In this document: in pieces, positions 27,596 to 36,973 of the stretch
Layout: each line of letters opens with the position of its first letter
Position numbering within the stretch: the stretch's first letter is position 1
Origin: Collimonas fungivorans
Lineage (GTDB): Bacteria > Pseudomonadota > Gammaproteobacteria > Burkholderiales > Burkholderiaceae_D
Assembly: GCF_001584145.1 (NCBI RefSeq)
Contig: NZ_CP013232.1
Span: forward strand, 3,410,001-3,474,000
Direction of reading: 5' to 3'
Length of the DNA: 64,000 nt
The notes under the pieces: model-generated
Told to the model about the DNA's origin: nothing
Database searches by the model: none
Seen by the model: the letters and a program-made list of their open reading frames with translations, nothing else
Program-made: the position numbers and the translations under genes

Positions 27596-27669
27596 TCGGA
27601 GTACAAGGATTCGAACCTTGGACCCCCTGGTCCCAAACCAGGTGCGCTACCGGGCTGCGCTACACTCCG
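27596..27669 (-). tRNA. tRNA-Pro (anticodon TGG)
   Basis: On the minus strand: acceptor CGGAGTG/TACTCCG (one G-T pair), D-arm with GCGC stem, anticodon loop TTTGGGA (anticodon TGG), TpsiC loop GGTTCGAATCC, CCA encoded at 27593-27595. The 289 bp from here to phoR is AT-rich and shows nothing else. Confidence 0.95.
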
Positions 27670-27958
27670 AGAAGCAAGATAATAAACAGTATTCCGATTT
27701 TTGTCAAATTTTTATACAGGAGAATTTTGAAATCCTGCTGCAAAAACCAACCCAATAACGGTACCGCCAAAAGCTTATCTGCTGAAAAACTTGAGAGACG
27801 GATTAGACCAGAATTTGGAAAAATATGCGAGAGAAAAACGCATATTCCGGCAAAAATCTTACCCTGTTTTTCATTCTGCTTAAAACATCAGCAAATCAAT
27901 AAAAAGAACCGGCGACGCCACGCAAAAATCGCCATGCCGAAATCATTTATAAAAAAAA

Positions 27959-29302
27959 TCAGTCCTGTCGCAATGTCAGTTGCGCGCGCTGGAAACTTAC
28001 TTTAAAACGGCTGCCCTTGCCATACTCGGAAGTGATTTCGAGGCGGCCGCGGTGGCGCAGCAGGACATGCTTCACGATCGCCAGGCCGAGGCCGGTTCCC
28101 TGCGTGGCGCGCGACCGGGTTTTGTCGACGCGGTAGAAACGTTCGGTAAGCCGGCTCAGATGTTCGGCTGCGATGCCGATGCCATCGTCGGCCACGGTCA
28201 GGCTGGCGCATTCGCCTTCCATGCCCCAGCTGACATCGATGCGGCCACCGTCCGGGGTATACCGGACCGCGTTCGAAAGCAGGTTGGCAAATGCACTTTC
28301 CAGCTCATCGTGATTGCCTTTCAGGTCGACCTCCTGCACCTGCAAAGTAATGTTGTGCTTGCCGCCGGACAGCGCCCTGGCCTCTTCCACCAGACGATTC
28401 AGCAGAGGCTTGATGCGCACCGCGTCGCTGGACGGCGGCTGCACCAGCGACTCGAGCCGGGTCAGGGTCAGCATGTCGGCCACCAGCCTTTGCATGCGCT
28501 GCCCTTGCTCCGCCATCAGGTGCAGCTGGCGCTGCCGGGTTTCCTCGCTCATCTCGCTGCTCAGCGCATGTTCGAGGAAGCCGTTGATGACTGTCAGCGG
28601 CGTGCGCAGCTCGTGCGATGCATTGGCGATGAAGTCGCGCCGCATGGTATCCATTTTTTCGTTTTGCGTGACATCGTGGGTGACCAGGATCTGGCGCCGG
28701 CTTTCGAATGAAATCAGTTGCACCAGGATCTTGCGGTCGTGATGCATGAACGGCAGGGGCTGCTCGAAACGCCCCGACAACATGTAATCGACAAAATCGG
28801 GAGAGCGTATCAGGTTGGTCAGCAAACGTCCTTCGTCGCGCGTCAGGTCCAGCCCCAGGTGGGCTTGCGCTGCGGGATTGCACCACTCCAGGTGCATCAC
28901 GCCGTCGACAATCACCACGCCGTCCGGCAGCAGGCTCATGGCTTGCCGGAAGCGCGCCAGCCATTCCGCCATATCGGCGCGCGAACGCTCGTCCTCCAGG
29001 CGGATGTCTTCCAGCGCCGCAAACGCGTGCGCCCACAAGCCCCAGGTCTTGGGCCGGCGGCCGCCGACCGGGGTATCCATCCAGCGTTCGATCTGGTACA
29101 GCGACCACATCTGCAGGAACAGCAAACCCGTCAGCGACAAGCTGAAGAACAACAGGCCGGCGATGGCGCCGCCAACCGCAGCCACCGCTACCGCAACCAG
29201 TGACAGCAGGCCAAACCAGAGCAGCGCCGGCACCCAGAATTTGCGTGCGCTGCGGCTGCTGGCGACGGCTCCGGGTTTGGGTCCGGGTTTGGCTCTTGTC
29301 AC
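27959..29302 (-). CDS. phoR: Phosphate-regulon sensor kinase PhoR, copy 1
   Basis: 447-aa inner-membrane histidine kinase: two N-terminal helices (residues 22-68), short linker, PAS domain (118-210, RQAMSLLPDGVVIVD), H-box with H230 in FIANASHELRTPLT, and an HATPase_c domain ending GTGLGLAIVKHVLLRH. It overlaps phoB1 by four bases (ATGA). Clearly a paralogue of the PhoR at 44635-45939, with nearly identical PAS and H-box wording but a different N-terminus, which is about 10 residues longer. Its signal could be phosphate via PhoU/Pst or something diverged. Confidence 0.88.
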   Translation of the reverse strand: MTRAKPGPKPGAVASSRSARKFWVPALLWFGLLSLVAVAVAAVGGAIAGLLFFSLSLTGLLFLQMWSLYQIERWMDTPVGGRRPKTWGLWAHAFAALEDIRLEDERSRADMAEWLARFRQAMSLLPDGVVIVDGVMHLEWCNPAAQAHLGLDLTRDEGRLLTNLIRSPDFVDYMLSGRFEQPLPFMHHDRKILVQLISFESRRQILVTHDVTQNEKMDTMRRDFIANASHELRTPLTVINGFLEHALSSEMSEETRQRQLHLMAEQGQRMQRLVADMLTLTRLESLVQPPSSDAVRIKPLLNRLVEEARALSGGKHNITLQVQEVDLKGNHDELESAFANLLSNAVRYTPDGGRIDVSWGMEGECASLTVADDGIGIAAEHLSRLTERFYRVDKTRSRATQGTGLGLAIVKHVLLRHRGRLEITSEYGKGSRFKVSFQRAQLTLRQD

Positions 29303-29997
29303 GCCGTCGGCTCGGCGTTGAGCTTATAGCCGACGCCGCGCACGGTCTTGACATAATCGGCTGCGAGGCCAAGCGATTTGCGCAGGCGCATGATATGCAC
29401 GTCGACAGTGCGCTCCTCGATGAAAGTATGGTCGCCCCAGACTTTATCGAGCAGCTGCGCGCGCGAAAAAATCCGGTCCGGGTGCGCCACCAGAAAACGC
29501 AGCAACTTGAACTCGGCCTGGTCCAGCTCGATTTCCTGGCTGTCGACCGTGACCTGGTAGCGATCGGTATCGATCTGGATCAAGCCATGGCTAAGCAGGC
29601 TTTGCCCAAGTTCCGGCACCTTGCGCCGTAACAGCGCCTGGATACGGGCAATCAGTTCCTTGGGCGAAAACGGCTTGGTGACATAATCGTCGGCGCCGGC
29701 ATTGAGGCCGCGCACCTTGTCCTCATCCATCCCCTTGGCCGTCAGCATGATCACCGGCAGAGTGGCGCTGCGCGGCTGGCTACGCCATTCCTGCAGCAAC
29801 GCCAGGCCGGAAGTATCCGGCAGCATCCAGTCCAGCAGCACGGCCTTGGGCAAGACACCGACGATCGCCTGCCGCGCTTCGCTGGCGCTATAGGCAATCT
29901 CGCAGGAAAAACCGGCGTCATCGAGCGTGAACCGCAACAGCTCGGCGATGCCGGGTTCGTCTTCGACGATCAAGATGTGGGTTTGATATTTCGACAT
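29299..29997 (-). CDS. phoB: Phosphate-regulon response regulator PhoB, copy 1
   Basis: 232-aa OmpR-family activator: receiver with E12/D13 and phospho-acceptor D56 (LLDWMLPD), and winged helix with recognition segment EERTVDVHIMRLRKSL. The DNA-reading helix is almost the same as in PhoB copy 2, so both may bind Pho boxes. It sits next to glmM, a usual place for the pst-pho cluster in related bacteria. The gene order phoB-phoR is retained but pst genes are absent here. Confidence 0.9.
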   Translation of the reverse strand: MSKYQTHILIVEDEPGIAELLRFTLDDAGFSCEIAYSASEARQAIVGVLPKAVLLDWMLPDTSGLALLQEWRSQPRSATLPVIMLTAKGMDEDKVRGLNAGADDYVTKPFSPKELIARIQALLRRKVPELGQSLLSHGLIQIDTDRYQVTVDSQEIELDQAEFKLLRFLVAHPDRIFSRAQLLDKVWGDHTFIEERTVDVHIMRLRKSLGLAADYVKTVRGVGYKLNAEPTA

Positions 29998-30030
29998 CGG
30001 CAGTTAACTCTATTCAGTAGAAGTCGATAA

Positions 30031-31368
30031 TCAGGAATTCACTTTAGCTGCAATCCGGCGCGCCATCGCTTGCGCCAGGTCGGCATCCTTGGCCTCGACC
30101 ATGACACGGATCAGCGGTTCGGTGCCCGAGGCCCGGATCAGCACGCGGCCGTTGTCGCCGAGCTCTCGCTCGACCGCTTCGGTCTCCGCCACCATCGCCG
30201 GATTCTTCTGCCAGTCGAAACCTGCGCTCACCTTGACGTTGACCAGGGTTTGCGGATAGAGCGTGATATCGGCAGTCAGCTGCGCCAGCGTCTCACCGTC
30301 GCGCTTCAATGCCGACAGCACCTGCAAGGCCGACACGATGCCGTCGCCGGTCGTATGCTTGTCCAGGCACAGCAGATGGCCCGAACCCTCGCCGCCCAGG
30401 ATCCAGCCGCGCTCTTTCATCACTTCCAGCACGTAACGGTCGCCCACCTTGGCGCGCGCAAACTCGACGCCCATCTGGCGGAACGCCACTTCCAGCGCCA
30501 TGTTGGTCATCAGGGTGCCGACCGCGCCTTTGACAGGCCCGATCTTCATGCGGTCCTTGACCATCACATACAGCAGCTCATCGCCATTATAGATGCGGCC
30601 GCGGGCATCCACCATCAGCAGGCGGTCGGCGTCGCCGTCCAGCGCGATGCCGATGTCCGCCCGGTTGGAGCGCACCGCCAGCGCCAGCGCATCCGGCGCG
30701 GTGGCGCCGTAGCCGGCGTTGATGTTGAAGCCGTTAGGCTGGTTGCCGATGGAAATGACTTCCGCCCCCAGCTCGTGGAATACGTGCGGCGCGATGTGGT
30801 AGGCCGCGCCGTGGGCGCTGTCGACCACGATGGTCAGTCCGCGCAAATCGAGCTCGTTGGGGAAAGTGCTTTTACAGAATTCGATGTAGCGCCCGGCTGC
30901 GTCATCCAGGCGCCGCGCCTTGCCCAGCTTGTCGGAGGCGACACAAGCCATCGGCAACTCCAGGGCATCTTCGATCGCGGTTTCCACCGCATCCGGCAGC
31001 TTGTTGCCCTGCGCCGAGAAAAATTTGATGCCGTTGTCTTCATACGGGTTATGCGAGGCCGAAATCACCACCCCCGCCGACAAGCGCAACGCTCGCGTCA
31101 GGTAGGCGATCGCCGGCGTCGGCATAGGACCGGCCAGCATCACGTCGACGCCGGCGGCGGCAAAACCCGCCTCTAGCGCGGCTTCCAGCATATAGCCGGA
31201 GACTCGGGTATCTTTGCCTATCAGTACGGTCGGTTTGCCCCCGCCCGATTTGGCCTGGGCCAGCACTTTACCGGCAGCGTAACCCAGCTTCATTACAAAA
31301 TCCGGCGTAATCGGCGCTACGCCGACACGGCCGCGCACACCATCGGTACCAAAATATTTTCTTGTCAT
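30031..31368 (-). CDS. glmM: Phosphoglucosamine mutase GlmM
   Basis: 445-aa cytoplasmic enzyme converting glucosamine-6-P to glucosamine-1-P for UDP-GlcNAc. It carries [10 protein letters not shown] at the N-terminus, the phosphoserine loop VISASHNP (catalytic Ser about 105), metal loop DGDADR, and the sugar-binding GEGSGH and [12 protein letters not shown] motifs. Last gene of the rlmE-ftsH-folP-glmM block. Length is normal. Confidence 0.96.
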   Translation of the reverse strand: MTRKYFGTDGVRGRVGVAPITPDFVMKLGYAAGKVLAQAKSGGGKPTVLIGKDTRVSGYMLEAALEAGFAAAGVDVMLAGPMPTPAIAYLTRALRLSAGVVISASHNPYEDNGIKFFSAQGNKLPDAVETAIEDALELPMACVASDKLGKARRLDDAAGRYIEFCKSTFPNELDLRGLTIVVDSAHGAAYHIAPHVFHELGAEVISIGNQPNGFNINAGYGATAPDALALAVRSNRADIGIALDGDADRLLMVDARGRIYNGDELLYVMVKDRMKIGPVKGAVGTLMTNMALEVAFRQMGVEFARAKVGDRYVLEVMKERGWILGGEGSGHLLCLDKHTTGDGIVSALQVLSALKRDGETLAQLTADITLYPQTLVNVKVSAGFDWQKNPAMVAETEAVERELGDNGRVLIRASGTEPLIRVMVEAKDADLAQAMARRIAAKVNS

Positions 31369-31398
31369 CTCAACCTTCAGTCACATGCATTTCAATCG

Positions 31399-32250
31399 TT
31401 ATAATTTTTTTCGCTGCGCCGCCTGCCATACCTTGAGCGCGTCCACCGTCTCGGCCACATCATGCACCCGGACTATCTTAGCACCCTGGGAAACCGCCGC
31501 CAAAGCCGCCGCCAGGCTGCCGGCAAGGCGCCGCTCGAGCGCTTTGCCGGTCAGCTCGCCGAGCATGGTTTTACGCGACATTCCTGCCAGCAAAGGCAGG
31601 TCCAGGGTGCGTTGAATATCTCCCATGCTTTGCAACAATGCAACATTATGCGCCAAGGTCTTGCCAAAACCAAAGCCTGGATCGATGCTGATGCGATTCC
31701 TGCCTATCCCGGCCTGTTCCAGCGCGGTTACCCGCTCCTGCAGGAAGGCGCTGACTTCGGCCACCACGTCCTGGTATTCGGGCTTGACCTGCATGGTTTG
31801 CGGGTCGGCCTGCATGTGCATGACGCACAAGCCGCAATCGCTGTCGCTCACTGCTTCGAGGGCGCCTGCTGCACGAAAACCGTTGATATCGTTGATCAGG
31901 TCGGCGCCGGCGGCGAGCGCTTCGCGCATCACGGCTGGTTTGTAGGTGTCGATGGAAAGCGGCTTGCCGCAATCGCGCAGGGCGTAGATGGCCGGCATGA
32001 CGCGATCCAGCTCTTCTTCCAGCGACAGCGCGGGGCTGCCGGGACGGCTCGATTCGCCGCCGATGTCGATGATGTCGACGCCGTCGGCGATCATCTGCTC
32101 CGCGTGCGACAAGGCGAATTCGAGGGAATGGAACTGTCCGCCGTCGGAAAACGAATCAGGGGTGATGTTGAGTATGCCCATCACCAACGGCCGCGCCTGC
32201 GGCGTGTTGACCGGCAGCCGGTAGCGGCCGCATTGAAAATATTGTTGCAT
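31399..32250 (-). CDS. folP: Dihydropteroate synthase FolP
   Basis: 283-aa folate enzyme condensing pABA with dihydropterin pyrophosphate, the sulfonamide target. The start at ATG 32250 (MQQYFQCGRYRL) is chosen because the longer open frame is low-quality sequence running into the ftsH terminator. Signatures: MGILNITPDSFSDGG, DIGGESSRPG and DPGFGFGKT. 30 bp upstream of glmM in the same operon. Confidence 0.95.
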   Translation of the reverse strand: MQQYFQCGRYRLPVNTPQARPLVMGILNITPDSFSDGGQFHSLEFALSHAEQMIADGVDIIDIGGESSRPGSPALSLEEELDRVMPAIYALRDCGKPLSIDTYKPAVMREALAAGADLINDINGFRAAGALEAVSDSDCGLCVMHMQADPQTMQVKPEYQDVVAEVSAFLQERVTALEQAGIGRNRISIDPGFGFGKTLAHNVALLQSMGDIQRTLDLPLLAGMSRKTMLGELTGKALERRLAGSLAAALAAVSQGAKIVRVHDVAETVDALKVWQAAQRKKL

Positions 32251-32305
32251 ATGGGAAGTTAAATTGAGGGCGCGAAAGGCACGAAAGAAAGGCAAGAAAA
32301 TAAGC

Positions 32306-32334
32306 AAAAAGGGCGAGGATTGCTCCTCACCCTT
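32306..32334 (-). terminator. Hairpin/terminator between ftsH and folP
   Basis: AAGGGTGAGGA and TCCTCGCCCTT on the minus strand pair with one mismatch and are followed by TTTTT. It may attenuate expression of folP-glmM relative to ftsH. Confidence 0.65.
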
Positions 32335-32383
32335 GCTGACAGTTATTTCACAAGCTGCGACGCCAGAGGCGCTCCGGGCCGGA

Positions 32384-34270
32384 TCAGGCCGGCGCGGTGG
32401 CGTTCGGCGAAACACCGCCGGACGGATTGTCGCCGGGCGCTTTGCGCACCGAGCTGCCGGCTTTCGGCAGGCGCGGCTCCAGGCCTTCCATGATGTCGTT
32501 GATCTGGTCGGCGTCGATGGTTTCCCAGTCCAGCAGGGCCTTGGTCATCGCTTCGACCTTGTCCTTGTTTTCTTCCAGCAGGCGGCGCGACAAGGCGTAT
32601 TGCTGGTCGAGGATGCTGCGGATCTCGGCGTCGACTTTCTGCTGGGTGGCTTCCGACACGGTCTTGGCCGACATGCGGCCGAAATACGCATCCTGCTCGG
32701 TATCTTCGTAGACCATGGTGCCCAGGGTCTCGGACATGCCGTAACGGGTCACCATAGCCCGCGCCAGCTTGGTCGCGCGCTCGAAGTCATTGGAAGCGCC
32801 GGTCGACATCTGGTGCATGAAGATCTCTTCCGAGATCCGGCCACCGAACAAGATGGCGATTTCTTCCAGCATCTTGTCCTTGTACATGTTGACGCGGTCA
32901 TGCTCCGGCAATTGCCAGGTCAGGCCCAGCGCGAAACCGCGCGGCATGATGGTGACCTTGTGCACCGGATCGGCCTTCGGCAGCAGCTTGGCTACCACCG
33001 CATGGCCCGATTCGTGATACGCCGTATTGCGGCGCTCTTCCTCGCGCATCACGGCAGACTTGCGCTCAGGACCCATGACGATCTTGTCCTTGGCATCTTC
33101 GAAATCCTGCATCTCGACCAGGCGCTTGGCGCGGCGGGCGGCAAACAAGGCGGCTTCATTGACCAGGTTGGCCAAGTCGGCGCCCGAGAAACCAGGCGTT
33201 CCACGGGCCAGGATATCGGCCTTGACGTCGGTCGAAATCGGCACCTTGCGCATATGAACGTTCAAGATCTGTTCGCGGCCGCGGATATCCGGCAGGCCGA
33301 CCACCACCTGGCGGTCGAAACGGCCCGGACGCAGCAAGGCTTTGTCCAGCACGTCGGAACGGTTGGTGGCGGCGATCACGATGACCCCGGAATTGGCTTC
33401 GAAGCCGTCCATCTCGACCAGCATCTGGTTCAGCGTCTGCTCGCGCTCATCATTGCCGCCGCCCATGCCGGCGCCGCGATGGCGACCGACTGCATCGATT
33501 TCATCGATGAAGATAATGCACGGAGCATGCTTCTTGGCGTTTTCGAACATGTCGCGCACACGCGATGCGCCGACGCCGACAAACATTTCAACGAAATCGG
33601 AACCGGAAATGGTGAAAAACGGCACTTTGGCTTCGCCGGCAATCGCCCGCGCCAGCAAGGTCTTGCCGGTACCCGGAGGACCGACCATCAGCACGCCATG
33701 CGGAATGCGGCCGCCGAGTTTCTGGAATTTGGTAGGATCGCGCAGGAAATCGACCAGTTCGGAGACTTCCTCCTTGGCTTCATCGCAGCCGGCGACGTCG
33801 GCAAAGGTGACCGAATTGCTGTTTTCGTCCAGCATGCGCGCCTTCGACTTGCCGAACGAGAACGCCCCGCCCTTGCCGCCGCCCTGCATCTGTCGCATGA
33901 AGAAGATCCAGACCCCGAGCAACAGGATCATCGGGAACCAGGAAATGAATATCTGCTGCAGGAACGATGGTTCTTCCGGCTGCTTCACTTCGAATTTGAC
34001 GTTGTTGTTGACCAAGTCGCCGATCAGGCCGCGATCCAGCGCCGTAATGGCGGTTTTCACTTTCTTGCCGTCCGAAGTGCTGGCGACAATGTTGCCGCCT
34101 TCAATCGTCGCATCGGTGATATGCCCGGCCCGGATTTCAGTGATGAGATCGGAATAGGCTATCGGTCCCGCGCCGCTGGCCAGTCCGCGGCCGTCGAACT
34201 GCTTGAATACGGTGAAAAGCACCAGGGCGATGACCACCCAGATGGCGGCTTTGGAAAACATGTTGTTCAC
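32384..34270 (-). CDS. ftsH: ATP-dependent zinc metalloprotease FtsH
   Basis: 628-aa hexameric AAA+ protease of the inner membrane that degrades LpxC, sigma-32 and misfolded membrane proteins. TM1 at residues 5-22, periplasmic domain, TM2 at 107-125, Walker A GPPGTGKT (197-204), IDEIDA Walker B, second region of homology [19 protein letters not shown], and zinc site HESGH (419-423). Downstream of rlmE with a 150-bp gap that carries a 13-bp tandem repeat. Confidence 0.97.
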   Translation of the reverse strand: MNNMFSKAAIWVVIALVLFTVFKQFDGRGLASGAGPIAYSDLITEIRAGHITDATIEGGNIVASTSDGKKVKTAITALDRGLIGDLVNNNVKFEVKQPEEPSFLQQIFISWFPMILLLGVWIFFMRQMQGGGKGGAFSFGKSKARMLDENSNSVTFADVAGCDEAKEEVSELVDFLRDPTKFQKLGGRIPHGVLMVGPPGTGKTLLARAIAGEAKVPFFTISGSDFVEMFVGVGASRVRDMFENAKKHAPCIIFIDEIDAVGRHRGAGMGGGNDEREQTLNQMLVEMDGFEANSGVIVIAATNRSDVLDKALLRPGRFDRQVVVGLPDIRGREQILNVHMRKVPISTDVKADILARGTPGFSGADLANLVNEAALFAARRAKRLVEMQDFEDAKDKIVMGPERKSAVMREEERRNTAYHESGHAVVAKLLPKADPVHKVTIMPRGFALGLTWQLPEHDRVNMYKDKMLEEIAILFGGRISEEIFMHQMSTGASNDFERATKLARAMVTRYGMSETLGTMVYEDTEQDAYFGRMSAKTVSEATQQKVDAEIRSILDQQYALSRRLLEENKDKVEAMTKALLDWETIDADQINDIMEGLEPRLPKAGSSVRKAPGDNPSGGVSPNATAPA

Positions 34271-34305
34271 TAGAACTCCTTGGACGCGCTGCGCGCCTAT
34301 TTTTA

Positions 34306-34344
34306 GGTACAGCTTCGAGGTACAACTTCGAGGTATTCCTTAGA
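34306..34344. repeat. Three 13-bp imperfect tandem repeats upstream of ftsH
   Basis: Units GGTACAGCTTCGA, GGTACAACTTCGA and GGTATTCCTTAGA are contiguous and end 36 bp from the ftsH start codon. Confidence 0.75.
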
Positions 34345-34420
34345 TTTTACTCGGAATAGATACGGCTTGCTAGGCAGGATATGTGGCCGTACCCACGATA
34401 AATCAAGGAAAATTTGCTAT

Positions 34421-35065
34421 TTAGCGCGGATTTTTCAATATTTTGCCAAGCAAGAAGATTTCCGAGGACTTGTCGCGGCTGGCTTTGGGCTTCCGGGAAG
34501 CCACGGTTTTGAATTCCTGGCGGAATTTCATCAACACCTCATTGTAGCCGGTGCCGTTGAAACATTTCGCCAGCAAGGCGCCGCCGGGTTTCATGTGCTG
34601 CTGCGCAAATTCAATTGCCAAATCGATAATTTCCTCGACCCGCGCCGCATCGGAGATGGCGATGCCGGACAGGTTGGGCGCCATGTCCGACAACACCAGG
34701 TCCACCTTGCGCCCCTCCAGCAGGCGCTCCAGCTGGCGCAGGCTGTCTGCCTCGCGGAAGTCGCCCTGGATGAAATGGACGTCGGCAATCGGCTCCATCG
34801 GCAGGATGTCGAGGCCGATGATCATGCCATGGATGCCGCCGCCGTCCTGGCCGGACAGCTTGTTGCGGGCGTATTGCGACCAGCTGCCCGGAGTCGACCC
34901 GAGGTCGACGATGATCTGGCCAGGCTTGATCAGCTTGTCCAGCTCATCGATTTCTTTCAGCTTGTAAGCGGCCCGTGCACGATAGCCTTCTTTCTGCGCC
35001 AGCTTCACGTAAGGATCGTTAATGTGGTCGTGCAGCCAGTTTTTGTTTAATTTCTTCTTTGCCAT
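34421..35065 (-). CDS. rlmE: 23S rRNA 2'-O-ribose methyltransferase RlmE (FtsJ/RrmJ)
   Basis: 214-aa heat-shock methyltransferase that modifies U2552 of 23S rRNA. The SAM motif is [13 protein letters not shown]; the catalytic K-D-K-E set is visible through LVLSDMAPN and [13 protein letters not shown]. The N-terminus ([17 protein letters not shown]) is typical. Divergent from yhbY with only 31 bp between start codons, so the two promoters must overlap one or both genes. Confidence 0.95.
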   Translation of the reverse strand: MAKKKLNKNWLHDHINDPYVKLAQKEGYRARAAYKLKEIDELDKLIKPGQIIVDLGSTPGSWSQYARNKLSGQDGGGIHGMIIGLDILPMEPIADVHFIQGDFREADSLRQLERLLEGRKVDLVLSDMAPNLSGIAISDAARVEEIIDLAIEFAQQHMKPGGALLAKCFNGTGYNEVLMKFRQEFKTVASRKPKASRDKSSEIFLLGKILKNPR

Positions 35066-35096
35066 TCGCGTAGAATACCGTTTTTAAGGAATTTTT

Positions 35097-35567
35097 ATGT
35101 TGAAACTTACATCCGCCGAGCGTAGCGAGCTCCGTTCCCAGGCCCACGGTCTGGATCCTGTGGTCCTGATCAGCGAAGATGGCTTGAAGCCGTCCCTGAT
35201 GAAAGAGATCGATTTAAGCCTGAATGCGCACGGCCTGATTAAAGTGCGTGTATTCGGTGATGATCGCGAGGCACGGATTGCCATCTACGAAACTATTTGC
35301 GAAAAACTCGGCGCCGCGCCGGTGCAGCATATCGGCAAGCTGCTGGTCCTGTACCGTCCGCAAAAAGACGCAGCCAAGGAACGCAGCGAAACCCGCGGCA
35401 AGGGCATGCGCGAAGTCACCATCGTCAAGCCGAGCCCGAGCGGCACCAAGCGGCCATCGGTGACCAAGGTCATGGTAAAAGGCAATGAGCGCGTGACCCA
35501 GGGCGGCAACATCAAGCGCGCCAAACCGCGCCAGAAAAGCAGCAAGAAATCAGCCTTGGGCCGTTAA
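35097..35567 (+). CDS. yhbY: YhbY/CRS1-type RNA-binding protein
   Basis: 156-aa protein: a CRM RNA-binding domain (residues 1-95, LTSAERSELRSQAHGLDPVV ... GKLLVLYRP) plus a basic, disordered tail of about 60 residues not found in the short E. coli YhbY. Associates with pre-50S ribosomal particles. AAGGA stands upstream of ATG 35097. Divergent from rlmE, the order also seen in E. coli. Confidence 0.92.
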   Translation: MLKLTSAERSELRSQAHGLDPVVLISEDGLKPSLMKEIDLSLNAHGLIKVRVFGDDREARIAIYETICEKLGAAPVQHIGKLLVLYRPQKDAAKERSETRGKGMREVTIVKPSPSGTKRPSVTKVMVKGNERVTQGGNIKRAKPRQKSSKKSALGR

Positions 35568-35617
35568 TGTCCGCCGCTTCGGCAGGTACTGCAGTTTGCG
35601 TGGGGCGGCCATCCTGC

Positions 35618-36097
35618 CTAGCGCAAACTGCGCAAACGTAAAATAAGCCCCACTCCCAGCAAGCTCTGGATCAGGTAGATGCCGCTGGCGACACCATGCA
35701 AGATGCCAAAGCGAGTCTTTGCATCGGCGCTCATGACACCGCCGACGGCCGCTTCCCGCAAATCAGCCATGAACGGCTGGATGCCGAAATAACCGACCAG
35801 AGTACACACCAGCATGGCCAGCGCCAGCCGCAGCAAGGTCTTGCGCAGCGGCGCCGCATCGTCGTGGGTGCGGTAGCTGAATAACATGATCAAGGCTATT
35901 CCGCAGGCCACGGACAGCCACGCCTCGATCCTGAACACGCTGCCGGCGATGGTGCCGGCCAGCATGCGGTCGGCCAAGGTGGCGAACAGGGTCGGCGCAA
36001 CCAGGTAACCCACCGTCCACAAGCTGCCCACCCACAAAGTGGCGATCAACAGTCTGAGTCTTACTACAAGCATTGCCACTCCCGGTTTTCCATTCAA
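35618..36097 (-). CDS. DUF4149 integral membrane protein
   Basis: 159-aa inner-membrane protein with four predicted helices (about residues 15-35, 55-72, 85-105 and 135-153). Motif LWVGSLWTVGYLVAPTLF is the DUF4149 hallmark. The start could also be Met 9 (MLVVRLRLL). Function unknown. It lies between greA and yhbY on the minus strand; the 196 bp toward greA shows no further gene. Confidence 0.8.
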   Translation of the reverse strand: MNGKPGVAMLVVRLRLLIATLWVGSLWTVGYLVAPTLFATLADRMLAGTIAGSVFRIEAWLSVACGIALIMLFSYRTHDDAAPLRKTLLRLALAMLVCTLVGYFGIQPFMADLREAAVGGVMSADAKTRFGILHGVASGIYLIQSLLGVGLILRLRSLR

Positions 36098-36293
36098 ACG
36101 GCAAGCGCCGTACGCCTGCCCTGCCAGACTGCCGTGTAGTGTTTCGTACGTAATGGAGCTTCAGAAATGGTGTATTTTTGTGTCAGGCTAGGCGCACACC
36201 GGAGCGATAGTGGTGCTATCGCGAGGATTTGCAACAACGCCTGGCGCGAGAAGACACCGTTTATGAAGTTTCATTATGTGCGAAACACTGCAC

Positions 36294-36770
36294 TTATATG
36301 TAACGGACTTCCAGTATCTCGTATTCACGGATGCCGGATGGCGCCTGCACGCCGACCACGTCGCCGGCGGTCTTGCCGATCAGCGCGCGGGCAATCGGCG
36401 AAGTGACGGAAACCTTGGACAGTTTGAGGTCGGCTTCGTCGGTGCCGACGATTTGATAAGTGACCTTGTCGCCCGACTCCAGGTCTTCCAGATCGACCGT
36501 GGAAGCAAACACCACGCGCCCGTCCGCATCCAGGGTTGCCGGGTCGATAACCTGCGCGGCGCCCAGTTTCCCTTCCAGGTCGGCAATCCGGCCCTCGACA
36601 AAAGCTTGCCGCTCTTTCGCCGCATCATAATCCGCGTTTTCCGAAAGATCGCCATGTGCGCGCGCTTCCGCGATGGCGCTGATGACGGCCTGGCGCTCTT
36701 TGGTTTTCAAACGATGCAACTCATCTTTCAACAATTGTGCGCCATGCTTGGTAAGAGGTACTGAGCTCAT
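36294..36770 (-). CDS. greA: Transcription elongation factor GreA
   Basis: 158-aa cleavage factor that rescues backtracked RNA polymerase. It has an N-terminal coiled coil (residues 10-75) with conserved acidic tip DLSENADYDAAKERQAF and a C-terminal FKBP-like domain (VGTDEADL, SPIARALIGKTAGDVV). Downstream of carAB in the same orientation, 203 bp apart. Full family length. Confidence 0.97.
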   Translation of the reverse strand: MSSVPLTKHGAQLLKDELHRLKTKERQAVISAIAEARAHGDLSENADYDAAKERQAFVEGRIADLEGKLGAAQVIDPATLDADGRVVFASTVDLEDLESGDKVTYQIVGTDEADLKLSKVSVTSPIARALIGKTAGDVVGVQAPSGIREYEILEVRYI

Positions 36771-36825
36771 AGGATGGTATTCAACAAATATAAATAGGGT
36801 TTATCACGCACACAACAAAAGGTCA

Positions 36826-36871
36826 CGGAGGTCAAAAACGTACCGAAAAAAGGGTGCGCTTATGACCTCCG
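36826..36871. other. Inverted repeat upstream of greA
   Basis: CGGAGGTCA (36826-36834) and TGACCTCCG (36863-36871) are perfect arms 28 bp apart, within the 203-bp carB-greA gap. This could be a protein-binding dyad or RNA stem in the greA leader. Confidence 0.45.
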
Positions 36872-36939
36872 CAGGAACTTCTGTAGCTGAATTGTACGTT
36901 TCGGCGGCTGCCAGGCATGCGATTGCAGCCCGGAAGCGA

Positions 36940-36965
36940 TTCAGGATGCGCCTAGACGCATCCTG
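36940..36965 (-). terminator. Hairpin downstream of carB
   Basis: TCAGGATGCG and CGCATCCTGA form a perfect 10-bp stem with a 6-nt loop, just after the carB stop. No clear T tract, so termination is only likely. Confidence 0.5.
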
Positions 36966-36973
36966 ATCTGACC

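Noticed and set aside
27401-27669. tRNA-associated integration site
   Set aside because: No duplicated tRNA 3' end, integrase or atypical island found beside the two tRNA genes.
32264-34273. 669-codon plus-strand frame opposite ftsH
   Set aside because: Shadow of ftsH, with compositional bias only and no motif.
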